A DNA stretch of 64,000 nt from Oceanicoccus sagamiensis. Its GTDB lineage: Bacteria > Pseudomonadota > Gammaproteobacteria > Pseudomonadales > Dasaniaceae. The stretch spans positions 248,001 to 312,000 of the forward strand of contig NZ_CP019343.1 in the NCBI RefSeq assembly GCF_002117105.1. Reading direction: 5' to 3'. Each line of letters opens with the position of its first letter. Position 1 is the first letter of the stretch. The translations under genes were made by a program, and so were the position numbers. The notes beneath the pieces are model-generated. The model searched no databases. It was not told the DNA's origin and saw nothing but the letters and a program-made list of their open reading frames with translations. This document shows positions 1-9,113 of this stretch, one piece after another.

Positions 1-117
1 TTTAAAAAGAGCATCGTATATATGTAAAACCGAACCACCGGGGTAACCGAAGATAAATTCAACACCTTCGTCCTCCAGGGCACGAACCACCATGTCGCCG
101 CCAGATAACATTTCCAC
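1..117 (-). CDS. ilvI: Acetolactate synthase large subunit, 5' end (partial)
   Basis: Only the first 39 codons lie in the window; the gene runs off the left edge. The reverse strand reads [18 protein letters not shown] and then FGYPGG, which is the N-terminal thiamine-diphosphate-binding region of the large subunit of acetohydroxyacid synthase. This enzyme makes acetolactate or acetohydroxybutyrate, the first common step of valine, leucine and isoleucine synthesis. I chose the GTG at 117 because the family starts with (M)EMLSG and a GAGG Shine-Dalgarno lies about 9 bases upstream. An ATG two codons further in (111) is the alternative. The catalytic glutamate (expected near residue 47-50) lies outside the window. 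The small subunit ilvH would be expected downstream, beyond the left edge. Confidence 0.88.
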   Translation of the reverse strand, partial: MEMLSGGDMVVRALEDEGVEFIFGYPGGSVLHIYDALFK

Positions 118-632
118 TGAGCTATACCTCAAATTTTAGAGTCCGCAAAGCAGTCACTCTAATCAGTGTAAGAAAAAACCATGAGATAAAGTAAAGTCCA
201 AAGCCGAAAGCTTTAAGGAGGATACAAACCTCACAACCAAAGTTAGTGTCTCCCAAGCTGGGACATCACTAAAACCATAGATAGCGATAATGCCAATAGA
301 CGAGACGACGATCAGGCGATCGTTATCGTTAGGCATTACCACAAACAGGTCGTGTGTCTGCAGAGTGAAGGGAGCGTCCCATAGTCAATACCGGTAAGTA
401 GAGACTCGACGCTAATATCGGCTACCGGTAAGTAACAGATATCGGCCATCAACGTTCAAGGGGGTAATTTTGAATGAAGATTGAGCAATGTCAACTATTT
501 GCGGGCAAAGACTGGGATTTGTCGGTAATAATCTTTAATTTGTCCGCAAAATCAGCACTATTTCCTACCTAAACCAGCTTTCTTTGCCATAATTGGTGCT
601 ATCAGACAGATCAACAGGGAAATAACACCACC
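118..632. other. Intergenic region between ilvI and the DUF4124 gene
   Basis: There is no convincing protein gene here apart from the leader ORF candidate. It contains the divergent promoter regions for ilvI (minus) and the DUF4124 gene (plus). An 11-base direct repeat, ACCGGTAAGTA, occurs at 390-400 and 424-434, 34 bases apart; it could be a regulator site for the ilvI side, but I cannot name the protein. Confidence 0.4.
163..336 (-). promoter_or_regulatory. Possible attenuator leader ORF upstream of ilvI
   Basis: A 57-codon open frame on the ilvI strand starts at the ATG at 336 and stops 46 bases before the ilvI GTG. Residues 8-19 read LIVVSSIGIIAI, so nine of twelve codons are for Leu, Ile or Val. 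Downstream RNA can fold into GTGTCTCCCA/TGGGACATCAC-type and AAAGC/GCUUU hairpins (about 190-270), then an ACTCTAA/TTAGAGT stem around 134-160. Branched-chain operons are classically controlled by leader peptides with such codon clusters. Against this, the frame is long, runs through the hairpins, has no good Shine-Dalgarno, and stays open further upstream. It could be chance or a remnant of another gene. Confidence 0.3.
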
Positions 633-1064
633 ATGATCAAAGCATTACAGTTCATCATTATCAGCCTGGGGTTGATAAGCGCCACCATGCTTCAAGCCGA
701 GCAAAACGGTATTTATCGCTGGACCGACGATCAAGGGGTTGTACAGTATTCAGACCGGCCTCCTGAGGGTGTCGAAGCGGTATTTATCAAGACCTCCACC
801 GGCAAGCGCTCTACCCCCTCTGCGGCAAAAACAGCACAGTCGGATGATGACGCTGATGAAGGCAGCGAGAGCAGCTCCCAAACAATGGAAGTCATGCCTG
901 AAAAAGACCCCAAGTTGTGCGAACAGGCAAAAAGAAACCTAAAAGCACTGGAAAGTGCACGTATCCGTATTACCGAGCCCGATGGCAGCAAACGGATTTT
1001 GACTGAAGATGAAAAGGAAGGCCAACGAGCCAATGCCAATAAATTTATCAAGGTGCATTGCTAA
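633..1064 (+). CDS. DUF4124 domain-containing secreted protein
   Basis: The 143-residue protein starts with a signal peptide (about residues 1-22, hydrophobic core followed by LQA|EQ). It continues with the DUF4124 signature, IYRWTDDQGVVQYSDRPP, at about residues 27-44. DUF4124 proteins are common in gammaproteobacteria, are exported to the periplasm, and have no established biochemical role. The C-terminal half is charged and low in complexity (a D/E/S-rich stretch at about 70-85) and ends with a single Cys close to the C terminus. The gene stands alone and converges on clpB across a shared terminator. Confidence 0.8.
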   Translation: MIKALQFIIISLGLISATMLQAEQNGIYRWTDDQGVVQYSDRPPEGVEAVFIKTSTGKRSTPSAAKTAQSDDDADEGSESSSQTMEVMPEKDPKLCEQAKRNLKALESARIRITEPDGSKRILTEDEKEGQRANANKFIKVHC

Positions 1065-1080
1065 ACAACATTCCATAATT

Positions 1081-1110
1081 AAAAAAGGCAGCTCAGGCTG
1101 CCTTTTTTAA
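1081..1110. terminator. Bidirectional terminator between DUF4124 gene and clpB
   Basis: The sequence AAAAAAGGCAGC-TCAG-GCTGCCTTTTTT forms a 6 bp G/C stem flanked by A- and T-runs, so it can end transcription from both sides. It lies exactly between the stop codons of two convergent genes. Confidence 0.85.
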
Positions 1111-1116
1111 TGGGCG

Positions 1117-3698
1117 CTATCCGCGATTAAAGACCAGTTGATCGGTGTCAGGGTCCAACTCAGTGCGTATGACTTCACCGGGCATAAACTTACCCTGCAA
1201 AATATCCTGCGCTAGCGGGTTTTCCAAATACTGTTGGATAGCCCGTTTTAACGGACGCGCGCCGTAAACCGGATCAAAACCCACGCTGGCCAACTTATCC
1301 ATCACCTCGTTGCTGATTTCAATATGCAGCTCTCGCTCCAATAAACGCTGACGTAATAAATCGATCTGGATACTGGCAATACCGCGAATCTGTTCTTTAG
1401 CCAAGGGGTGGAAAACCACCGTCTCATCAATCCGGTTGATAAACTCAGGGCGGAAGTGCCCACCCACTACATCCATCACGGAGTGCTTCATCGCTTCGTA
1501 ATTATTCTCTTTTGCCAGTTCCTGAATTAAATCAGAACCCAGGTTAGAGGTCATTACGATCACCGTATTACGAAAATCAACGGTACGCCCCTGGCCATCG
1601 GTTAAGCGGCCATCTTCTAACACCTGCAGCAAGATATTAAACACATCAGGATGCGCTTTTTCCACCTCATCCAGCAATAGCAAAGAATAAGGGCGACGAC
1701 GCACGGCCTCGGTGAGATACCCCCCCTCTTCATAGCCAACATAGCCGGGGGAGCACCGATTAAACGAGCGACGGAATGCTTCTCCATAAACTCTGACATA
1801 TCAATACGCACCATGGCCTCTTCGCTATCAAACAAAAAGGTGGCCAGGGATTTACACAACTCGGTCTTACCGACCCCCGTTGGCCCTAAGAATAAAAACG
1901 AGCCATTAGGACGGTTGGGATCAGACAAACCGGCACGGGAGCGCCTGACAGCATTAGAAACCGCCGTCACGGCCTCGTCCTGACCAATAACTTGCTGTTG
2001 TAAAGACGCTTCCATCTGCAGTAGTTTATCCCGTTCACCCTCTAACATTTTGGCCACGGGGATACCGGTCCAGCGGGAAACCACTTCCGCCACTTCCTCA
2101 TCGGTGACTTTATTACGTAATAAGGTCATCTCCATCATTTCTGCCTGGCTAGCCATATCCAGGGTTTTTTCCAATTCGGGGATAACACCGTACTGTAATT
2201 CCGACATACGGGTTAGGTCACCGGAACGACGAGCTGACTCCAAGTCCAGACGAGCTTGCTCCAAGTCGCTTTTGATTTTTTGTGAGCCATGCAGGGCGGC
2301 TTTTTCTGCTTTCCAGATTTCTTCCAGATCAGCAAATTCACGCTCAGCCTTATCAATATCACTGGCTAAAATGTCTAACTGTTTTTTAGCCGCACTATCG
2401 GTATCTTTCTTTACCGCCTCACGCTGAATTTTGAGTTGGATCAAGCGGCGCTCCAAACGGTCCATATCTTCCGGTTTAGAATCAATTTCCATACGGATAC
2501 GACTGCCCGCTTCATCAATTAAATCGATGGCCTTATCCGGGAGCTGACGATCGGTAATATAACGCTGGGAGAGTTTGGCTGCAGCGATAATTGCCGAGTC
2601 AGTAATATCCACACCATGGTGAACTTCATAGCGCTCTTTTAAACCACGCAAAATAGCAATGGTGTCTTCTTCATTCGGCTCTTCCACCATAACTTTTTGG
2701 AAGCGACGCTCAAGGGCGGCATCTTTTTCAAGATACTGTCGATATTCATCCAAGGTAGTGGCACCCACACAGTGTAATTCACCACGAGCCAAGGCTGGTT
2801 TAAGCATATTGCCCGCATCTAGCGCACCATCTGATTTACCCGCACCCACCATGGTGTGCAGCTCATCAATAAATAAAATAATACGGCCTTCCTGCTTGGA
2901 CAATTCATTCAACACAGATTTTAAGCGCTCTTCAAATTCACCACGAAATTTAGCGCCCGCTAACAGTGAGCCCAAATCTAACGATAATAAGCGTTTATCT
3001 TTTAATCCCTCAGGCACTTCACCGTTGATAATACGCTGCGCCAAACCTTCTACAATCGCCGTTTTACCCACGCCAGGCTCACCGATCAGTACCGGATTAT
3101 TTTTGGTGCGACGCTGCAATACCTGTACGGTGCGACGAATTTCATCATCGCGACCAATCACCGGGTCCAGTTTGCCTTCTTCGGCCTGGGCGGTTAAATC
3201 GACGGTATATTTATCAAGGGCCTGACGGTTTTCCTCGGCAGAAGGATCGTTAATCGCTTCGCCGCCACGGATACTGTCAATCGCCTTCATCAGCGATTGT
3301 TTATTAACACCGGCATTTAAAATAAGTTGGCTAACCGAGGTATTGGCATCCAACATAGCCTGCACAACCACCTCCGATGAAAGGTAGGCATCATTATTTT
3401 TCTGCGACAGTTTGTCCGCCAGATTTAGCACCCTACCTAAATCGTTAGACATATGAATATCACCAGCACTGCTGGTGACGGTCGGTAAATCTGTTAAACC
3501 TTGATTAATCGCTTCACGCAGACTGGGCACATTGGCACCGGCCTGTGACAATAACGGTCTGACAGAGCCATTTTTTTGTTCCAACAAGGCCGACAATAAG
3601 TGCAGCACATCAATAGCATTATGGTCTTTACCCAAGGCTAAAGACTGTGCATCGGATAGCGCTAATTGCAGTTGATTGGTAAGGCGGTCCATACGCAT
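1117..3698 (-). pseudogene. clpB: ClpB disaggregase, frameshifted by one missing base
   Basis: ClpB is the Hsp100 AAA+ disaggregase that rescues aggregated proteins with DnaK. The Clp N-domain (start MRMDRLTNQ), first Walker A (GEPGVGKTA), the coiled-coil middle domain and second Walker A (GPTGVGKTE) are all present. The frame breaks after ...RLIGAPP, and the family's next residues ([15 protein letters not shown]) are found in another frame. The break is at the run of five G at 1747-1751 (C on the coding strand), where six are expected. Adding one base gives an intact protein of 860 residues, the normal length. As read, the product would stop near residue 693 with about 42 off-frame residues. 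It is the last gene after rluD-pgeF, as in Escherichia coli. I chose the ATG at 3698 by homology; an upstream in-frame start (3740) adds 14 unlikely residues. Either a sequencing error or a true mutation; I favour error. Confidence 0.9.
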
Positions 3699-3747
3699 TG
3701 TTTGATACCTTTTACTGATTTCCAGAAAGAAAAATAACAATACTTAC

Positions 3748-3776
3748 TAAATAAGGCCGTTTTTTTGTAAATCAAG
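3748..3776 (-). promoter_or_regulatory. Sigma-32-like heat-shock promoter of clpB
   Basis: On the minus strand, a -35 element CTTGATT (3770-3776) is followed by a 13-base spacer and a -10 element CCTTATTTA (3748-3756). The known sigma-32 consensus is CTTGAAA with CCCCATNTA and a spacer of about 13 bases. It lies about 50 bases upstream of the clpB start and just behind pgeF. The same spacing is seen at the groES promoter in this window. Confidence 0.6.
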
Positions 3777-3784
3777 GCTTAGGA

Positions 3785-4537
3785 TCAATCGGGGCGTTTA
3801 TAGATCAAGGTCACCATCCGCCCTGTCTGTCCGTCACGGCGGTAGGAATAAAACCTGTCGCTATCTTTATAGGTGCAAAAGTCGCCGCCGTAGATAGCGC
3901 TAATACCCAGATTATTTAAACGAATACGCGCCAGTTGATAGAGGTCGGCAAAATAAAAACCCGGTCGATGGCTATTTTCCCGAAAGGCTTGCAACACAGC
4001 AGCCTGATCGCTGTTATTAAAAGCCTGCAAAAATTGCTGGCGAACGTCTTCACCCACTTCAAAATTTGCCTGGCTAATCGCAGGCCCTAACCAAACCATT
4101 ATTTCACTGCTTGGCACGGTAAATTTGGCCATAGTGGCATCAATAACACCACCGGCCAAGCCGCGCCAACCGGCATGGATAGCGGCAATTTGGCGCCCCT
4201 GTTGATCACAGGCAATTAGCGGTAAACAATCAGCCGTCATCACCGCGCAAGCTATCGCTGGCAATGGGGTAAAGCTGGCATCGGCATCCGGGCAAACCGC
4301 ATCACCTGCATTAACTACGGTAGCGCTATGGGTTTGATTAAGCCATTGGATCTGCTCTATGCCCTGACAATACTTGAACAAGCGTTGGCGGTTTGCCTCA
4401 ACCTTTGCCGGGTCATCATCAACATGGGCAGCGACATTAAAGCTGTCATAAGGCGGTCCACTGACTCCGCCAATGCGCGTGCTGGTCAGAGCAACAATAT
4501 TGTCAGGTGCAGGCCAATCCGGTGTAATAACCGTCAC
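3785..4537 (-). CDS. pgeF: Peptidoglycan editing factor PgeF (multicopper-oxidase-fold, YfiH family)
   Basis: The 250-residue protein matches the laccase-domain family (YfiH/PgeF). In this family the conserved His-Cys-His metal site is seen here as NQTHS (about residue 71), MTADCLPL (about 112) and HAGWRG (about 129). In E. coli the protein prevents wrong amino acids from being kept in peptidoglycan precursors; related proteins have purine nucleoside phosphorylase/adenosine deaminase activity. The reading frame meets rluD end to start, with the stop of rluD and the ATG of pgeF overlapping at 4537, so the two are translationally coupled. The order rluD-pgeF-clpB is the conserved one. Confidence 0.9.
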   Translation of the reverse strand: MTVITPDWPAPDNIVALTSTRIGGVSGPPYDSFNVAAHVDDDPAKVEANRQRLFKYCQGIEQIQWLNQTHSATVVNAGDAVCPDADASFTPLPAIACAVMTADCLPLIACDQQGRQIAAIHAGWRGLAGGVIDATMAKFTVPSSEIMVWLGPAISQANFEVGEDVRQQFLQAFNNSDQAAVLQAFRENSHRPGFYFADLYQLARIRLNNLGISAIYGGDFCTYKDSDRFYSYRRDGQTGRMVTLIYKRPD

Positions 4538-5490
4538 TAGACGTCTTCCCGTTCCAGCAAAGCCAACAGCTCGACCATATCCTCAACCAACGGGACTTCC
4601 CAACTAATCTCTTCATCCGTTAGCGGGTGAACCAGAGATAAACGCCTGGCATGCAGGGCTTGGCGACTAAAACCACGCAGGCCATTAATTAAGTCTTCAC
4701 TGGCACCCTTGGGCAGTCGTGGCCGACCGGCATAAAGAGGGTCGCCAACCAGCGGATGTTTAATATGTGCCATATGCACCCGGATTTGATGGGTGCGGCC
4801 AGTTTCTAACATACAGCGGATATGACAATGGTTGGCAAAACGCTTTAGCAATCGATAATGGGTAATGGCCTCTTTGCCACCCAGAGTCACGACCGCCATT
4901 TTTACCCGCTGTTTGGGGTGGCGGCCAATATCCGCTTCAACCTTGCCTCCGCCGGTCATACTGCCAAAGACCACCGCCTCATATTCACGGCTTACTGTGC
5001 GGGCCTGTAATTGGTTCACTAAATGGTTTTGCGCGGCGAGGGTTTTAGCAACGACCATCAAGCCACTAGTATCTTTGTCTAAGCGGTGCACGATACCCGC
5101 CCGCGGGACGCTGGCAATATTGGGATCATGGGCCAGCAAGGCATTCAATAAAGTACCGCTAGCATGGCCTGCCGCGGGGTGAACCACCAGACCGGCGGGT
5201 TTATTAATCACCAGTAAGGCCTCATCTTCATAAACGATATCCAGATCGATATCTTCTGCTTCCCAGCGCTCTTCATTCTCTACCTCGGCCTTTAGCACCA
5301 GCAGGTCACCGGAGAGGAGTTTTTCACGGGTCTTTTTCGTTTCTCCATTGACGGTTAATTCACCACTTTTAATCCATAGCTGCAAGCGCGCCCGGGAGTA
5401 ATCGGGGAAAAGTTGGGCAGCGATTTGATCAAAGCGGCTACCGCTAAGCTCTTCGGTGACTGCGGATTCTAATTCTATTGTCTCGGCCAT
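4537..5490 (-). CDS. rluD: 23S rRNA pseudouridine synthase RluD
   Basis: RluD makes pseudouridines 1911, 1915 and 1917 in helix 69 of 23S rRNA. The 317-residue protein has an N-terminal S4 RNA-binding domain (about residues 17-80, with RARLQLWIKSGELTVNG) and a catalytic domain with the HRLDKDTSG motif (about residue 136), whose aspartate is the nucleophile. GRTHQIRVH further on is also typical. It is divergent from bamD with about 145 bases between the coding regions, as in E. coli and Pseudomonas, and heads the rluD-pgeF-clpB unit. Confidence 0.95.
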   Translation of the reverse strand: MAETIELESAVTEELSGSRFDQIAAQLFPDYSRARLQLWIKSGELTVNGETKKTREKLLSGDLLVLKAEVENEERWEAEDIDLDIVYEDEALLVINKPAGLVVHPAAGHASGTLLNALLAHDPNIASVPRAGIVHRLDKDTSGLMVVAKTLAAQNHLVNQLQARTVSREYEAVVFGSMTGGGKVEADIGRHPKQRVKMAVVTLGGKEAITHYRLLKRFANHCHIRCMLETGRTHQIRVHMAHIKHPLVGDPLYAGRPRLPKGASEDLINGLRGFSRQALHARRLSLVHPLTDEEISWEVPLVEDMVELLALLEREDV

Positions 5491-5636
5491 TGAAATTCCT
5501 GTCAGGATGACTTTATGCCTACCGACGGCTGTGTTTAAATAGCGGCCGCAGCTGGCGTTTTATGGGCACTTATCACCCATAACCCGGTCTAATTTTGCCC
5601 TATTGTATATGAATGCTCGGAAACCGTTGGATGAAC

Positions 5637-6527
5637 ATGCTTGTTAAATCATATTTTATGCTGAGATTACTGCTAATTACGCTTATTTTGGGTCTGGCAG
5701 CCTGTTCCTCAGACGAAGAGGTACCGCAAAACCTGACTGAAAAAGAGCTTTATGAGCAAGCTCAGGAGAATCTTAAGGATGAAAGCTTCCAACTGGCGGT
5801 AAAAAACCTCCAATTATTAGAAGCTCGCTACCCCTTTGGCCCCTATGCCGAACAGGCACAATTGGAAATTATCTACGCCCACTACCGCAATTTTGAGCCG
5901 GAAGCTGCCATTGCCGCCGCTGACCGTTTTATCCGCTTACACCCCCAACACCCCAATGTCGACTACGCCTACTATATAAAAGGGCTGGCCAACTATGTTG
6001 AGGGGGAAGGCTTTTTAGACCGCTTTTTGCCTACTGATATGACTATGCGTGACCCCGGTGCCGCCCTACAGTCATTTGAAGACTTCAGGCAGCTGCTCTA
6101 TCGCTACCCCGATAGCAGCTATGCACCAGACGCCAAAGCCAGAATGGTGTATTTGCGTGCCCGTTTGGCTCGCTATGAAATCAATGTGGCCAACTATTAC
6201 TTTAAGCGAGGCTCTTATCTGGCCGCTGCTAACCGTGGCCGTTATGTTATCGAAAACTTTCCGCAGACCCCGGCGACAGCCGATGCTCTGGCGGTCATGA
6301 TTCAAGCCTATCAATTAATGGATTTAAACGACTTGGCCAATGACTCACTGGTAGTACTGAAAGAGAACTTCCCTGACCACCCGTCTATTGATGACAACGG
6401 TCAGTTTATTGATAAATTTACCGTCGCTGCTAACGAGCGCTCATTGATCAATAAGGTTTCCTTTGGTTTATTTGACCAAAGCGCCCCACCCAAATTTGAT
6501 AACCGGGCAGAGTACCTGATTCGCTAA
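5637..6527 (+). CDS. bamD: Outer-membrane assembly lipoprotein BamD
   Basis: BamD is the essential lipoprotein of the BAM complex that folds outer-membrane proteins. The protein has a short signal peptide ending in the lipobox LAAC, then TPR-type helical repeats ([15 protein letters not shown], the [12 protein letters not shown] motif, [12 protein letters not shown]) typical of BamD/ComL. The ORF is open from 5613; I prefer the ATG at 5637 because GGA lies 9-10 bases upstream, giving 296 residues. An ATG at 5658 would leave a minimal signal peptide. The gene is divergent from rluD and is followed 30 bases later by nadE. Confidence 0.92.
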   Translation: MLVKSYFMLRLLLITLILGLAACSSDEEVPQNLTEKELYEQAQENLKDESFQLAVKNLQLLEARYPFGPYAEQAQLEIIYAHYRNFEPEAAIAAADRFIRLHPQHPNVDYAYYIKGLANYVEGEGFLDRFLPTDMTMRDPGAALQSFEDFRQLLYRYPDSSYAPDAKARMVYLRARLARYEINVANYYFKRGSYLAAANRGRYVIENFPQTPATADALAVMIQAYQLMDLNDLANDSLVVLKENFPDHPSIDDNGQFIDKFTVAANERSLINKVSFGLFDQSAPPKFDNRAEYLIR

Positions 6528-6557
6528 TACGACTTTATATTGCACCGAGATGTAGCC

Positions 6558-7385
6558 ATGGACAGAACCACCATACTTAAAGAAATGCAGGTCTTGCCTG
6601 AGATCGATGCCGAGTTTGAAATCACACGCCGAGTAGATTTTATTAAAAAGACACTGCTGAACAGCGGTGCTAAAAATCTGGTACTGGGTATTAGCGGTGG
6701 TATTGATTCCTCCACCACCGGCCGCTTGGCGCAACTGGCTGTCGATCAACTCAACCAAGCCGGTGAAGATAGCTACCAATTTATTGCGGTCAGGCTGCCT
6801 TATGATATTCAGCAAGACGAAGCCGATGCGCAACTGGCTATTGAGTTTATCCAGCCCTCCCGCCATATTGCGGTCAATGTAAAACCCGGCGCCGACGGTA
6901 TTCATAGCGAAGTACTCAACGCCTTAGCCGCTCAGGATATCAGCCCCTCCGAGGCCACCAGCGACTTCTCCAAAGGCAATGTTAAAGCCAGAACCCGCAT
7001 GGTACTCCAGTATGATATTGCTGGGCTCGTTGGTGGTTTGGTACTAGGTACCGATCACTCCGCCGAGAATATTACCGGCTTCTTTACCAAGTGGGGTGAT
7101 GGTGCCTGTGATTTAGCGCCACTGTTCGGTTTGAGCAAGCGTCAGGTTAGGCAAGTGGCACAACAGCTGGGTGCACCCCAACTGCTGGTGGACAAAACCC
7201 CTACCGCCGATCTGGAATCCCTATCCCCACAGAAGGCCGACGAGCAAGCACTGGGAGTCACTTACGAGCAGCTGGATGACTATCTGGAAGGTAAGCCCGT
7301 CGATGATACCGTCGCCAGCCATATTGAAAGCATTTATGCCAAAACCCAGCATAAGCGCCTCCCTATTCCCACTATCTATGATTAA
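6558..7385 (+). CDS. nadE: NH3-dependent NAD+ synthetase
   Basis: NadE makes NAD+ from nicotinate adenine dinucleotide, ATP and ammonia. The protein has the PP-loop ATP-binding motif SGGIDSS (about residue 43), the KARTRM and [19 protein letters not shown] segments of the family and a C-terminal PT(A/I)DLE region. Starting at the ATG at 6558 gives 275 residues, the same length as the E. coli enzyme; an in-frame TTG at 6540 is less likely. There is no glutaminase domain, so free ammonia is the expected nitrogen donor. It sits between bamD and pilS, a place where P. aeruginosa has no nadE. Confidence 0.95.
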   Translation: MDRTTILKEMQVLPEIDAEFEITRRVDFIKKTLLNSGAKNLVLGISGGIDSSTTGRLAQLAVDQLNQAGEDSYQFIAVRLPYDIQQDEADAQLAIEFIQPSRHIAVNVKPGADGIHSEVLNALAAQDISPSEATSDFSKGNVKARTRMVLQYDIAGLVGGLVLGTDHSAENITGFFTKWGDGACDLAPLFGLSKRQVRQVAQQLGAPQLLVDKTPTADLESLSPQKADEQALGVTYEQLDDYLEGKPVDDTVASHIESIYAKTQHKRLPIPTIYD

Positions 7386-7466
7386 GCGAAGCAGATCATA
7401 GAATCAGTGATCAAAACCCTTGTGAATAGCCTACACTTAATCACTAACCATCAGTAACGGCGGCTC

Positions 7467-9062
7467 ATGAGTTCAACAACCCAGGATAACCAGCTTAACC
7501 AGCAACAAAACCTGACCTTACTTAAGGTCTATACGGTTTATCGTGCCTTACTCTGTATGGCGCTACTGGGCACTTTTCTTCTAACTGCTGACACTCCGTT
7601 GGTGGGTAAATTAAAACCTGACCAGTTTTTTTATACGACCTGTTTCTATTTGCTCCTTAATTTGATTGGCTTAACTATCGTTCTGCCAAAAAAGATTCCG
7701 TTCAACCACCAGCAACTGTTCGCTAATTTTGTTATCGATATCGGCTTTATTATTGCCATTGCCGATGCCAGTGCCGGGGTTAATAGTGGTCTGGGCATTT
7801 TACTCGTGGTTGTTATAGCCGCCAGCAGTATGATGCTACAAGGGCAGCTAGCTATCCTCTGTGCGGCGCTAGCCAGTATCGCAATTATCGCCGACACCAC
7901 CCGTTTGATTAGTGAAAGTCATTTAACCATCTCCAGTTTTTTGCCTGCAGGCCTGCTGGGCATGACGTTTTTTATTACGTCCTACCTGATTCAAAATTTA
8001 GCAACCAGAATCCTTGGCGCACAGTTTATTGCCGAGCAACGCACCGATGATGTGAACCGGCTGCAATCTCTGAACCAAAGTATTGTACAGCGTATGCGTA
8101 CAGGGATTTTGGTGGTAAACCCTCTGGGAAGTGTTGAATTGGCCAATGCCGCCGCCGGAGAGTTATTAGGTTATCCAGAGTTTATCCAGCTGCCGGAAGC
8201 CGTCATGAGCCAGTTCAAGTTGTGGCAAACGAATCCGCAGCACCGCAGCCCGATCTTAAAAACCTCCGATGCGGGCATTGATTTACAGATAAGTTTTTCG
8301 GCACTGACACAAGAAGGCAGTAACAATGCGTTGGTATTTGTTGAAAACAATCGCCGACTTGCCCAAAGGGCGCAGCAAATGAAACTGGCGTCATTAGGTA
8401 GGCTAACCGCCAGTATTGCCCATGAAATTCGTAATCCACTGGGCGCCATCAGCCATGCTGCGCAGCTATTAAGTGAATCTGAAGAGCTGGCTAAACCCGA
8501 CCAGCGCCTCAGTGAAATTATTCAAAAGCATTCCAAGCGCATGAATAATGTTATTGAGAATGTACTGGACCTCTCCAGCCGTAATGCTCCCAACCCTGAA
8601 AGCATCCATTTAGAACAATGGCTGCAACAATATATTGAAGAGTTTGATCATGCCGGGGAAGATGGTGAGATAGCGCTTAGTATTGAACAGAGCTGTAATG
8701 TCACGATTGACTGCAGCCAACTCAGTCAGGTGATCACCAATCTGGCGCAAAATGGGCTGCGTTATAGCAAACAGGAAACCGGGCGCGCCAGTTTGCAATT
8801 GTTAGTTCATAACAACCCGCTTACACAGCTGCCGGTTTTAGATATTATTGACGATGGCCCCGGTATTGCGAATGAGGCTGTCGAACAATTATTTGAGCCC
8901 TTTTATACTACCGAAGCCAAAGGCAGCGGCCTGGGTTTATACATTTCACGGGAACTGTGTGAGGCTAATGAAGCCCGATTGGACTATATTCGTACTGACA
9001 GCGGCAAAAGCTGTTTCCGGATTAGCTTTCCGCATCCTGACCGGCGCCTGTCTCCTGATTAA
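7467..9062 (+). CDS. pilS: Type IV pilus sensor histidine kinase PilS
   Basis: The 531-residue protein has an N-terminal block of about six membrane segments (residues 20-190), a PAS-like region (about 210-290), a HisKA phosphoacceptor domain with SIAHEIRNPLGAISH (about 318-332) and a HATPase domain with the N, G1 and G2 boxes (NLAQNGLRYS, DDGPGIA, GSGLGLYI). PilS in Pseudomonas monitors PilA in the inner membrane and signals to PilR. The pilR gene starts 51 bases downstream in the same direction, and minor-pilin genes are next to it. This neighbourhood and the membrane domain make PilS much more likely than another kinase. Confidence 0.93.
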   Translation: MSSTTQDNQLNQQQNLTLLKVYTVYRALLCMALLGTFLLTADTPLVGKLKPDQFFYTTCFYLLLNLIGLTIVLPKKIPFNHQQLFANFVIDIGFIIAIADASAGVNSGLGILLVVVIAASSMMLQGQLAILCAALASIAIIADTTRLISESHLTISSFLPAGLLGMTFFITSYLIQNLATRILGAQFIAEQRTDDVNRLQSLNQSIVQRMRTGILVVNPLGSVELANAAAGELLGYPEFIQLPEAVMSQFKLWQTNPQHRSPILKTSDAGIDLQISFSALTQEGSNNALVFVENNRRLAQRAQQMKLASLGRLTASIAHEIRNPLGAISHAAQLLSESEELAKPDQRLSEIIQKHSKRMNNVIENVLDLSSRNAPNPESIHLEQWLQQYIEEFDHAGEDGEIALSIEQSCNVTIDCSQLSQVITNLAQNGLRYSKQETGRASLQLLVHNNPLTQLPVLDIIDDGPGIANEAVEQLFEPFYTTEAKGSGLGLYISRELCEANEARLDYIRTDSGKSCFRISFPHPDRRLSPD

Positions 9063-9113
9063 GGCAGCGATCAGTACCGAACTTTTTGAATGACTTTGAT
9101 ATAGATTGTTGTT

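Noticed and set aside
731-1051. Minus-strand frame antisense to the DUF4124 gene
   Set aside because: Shadow of the coding sequence on the other strand; no ribosome site and no homology that I know.
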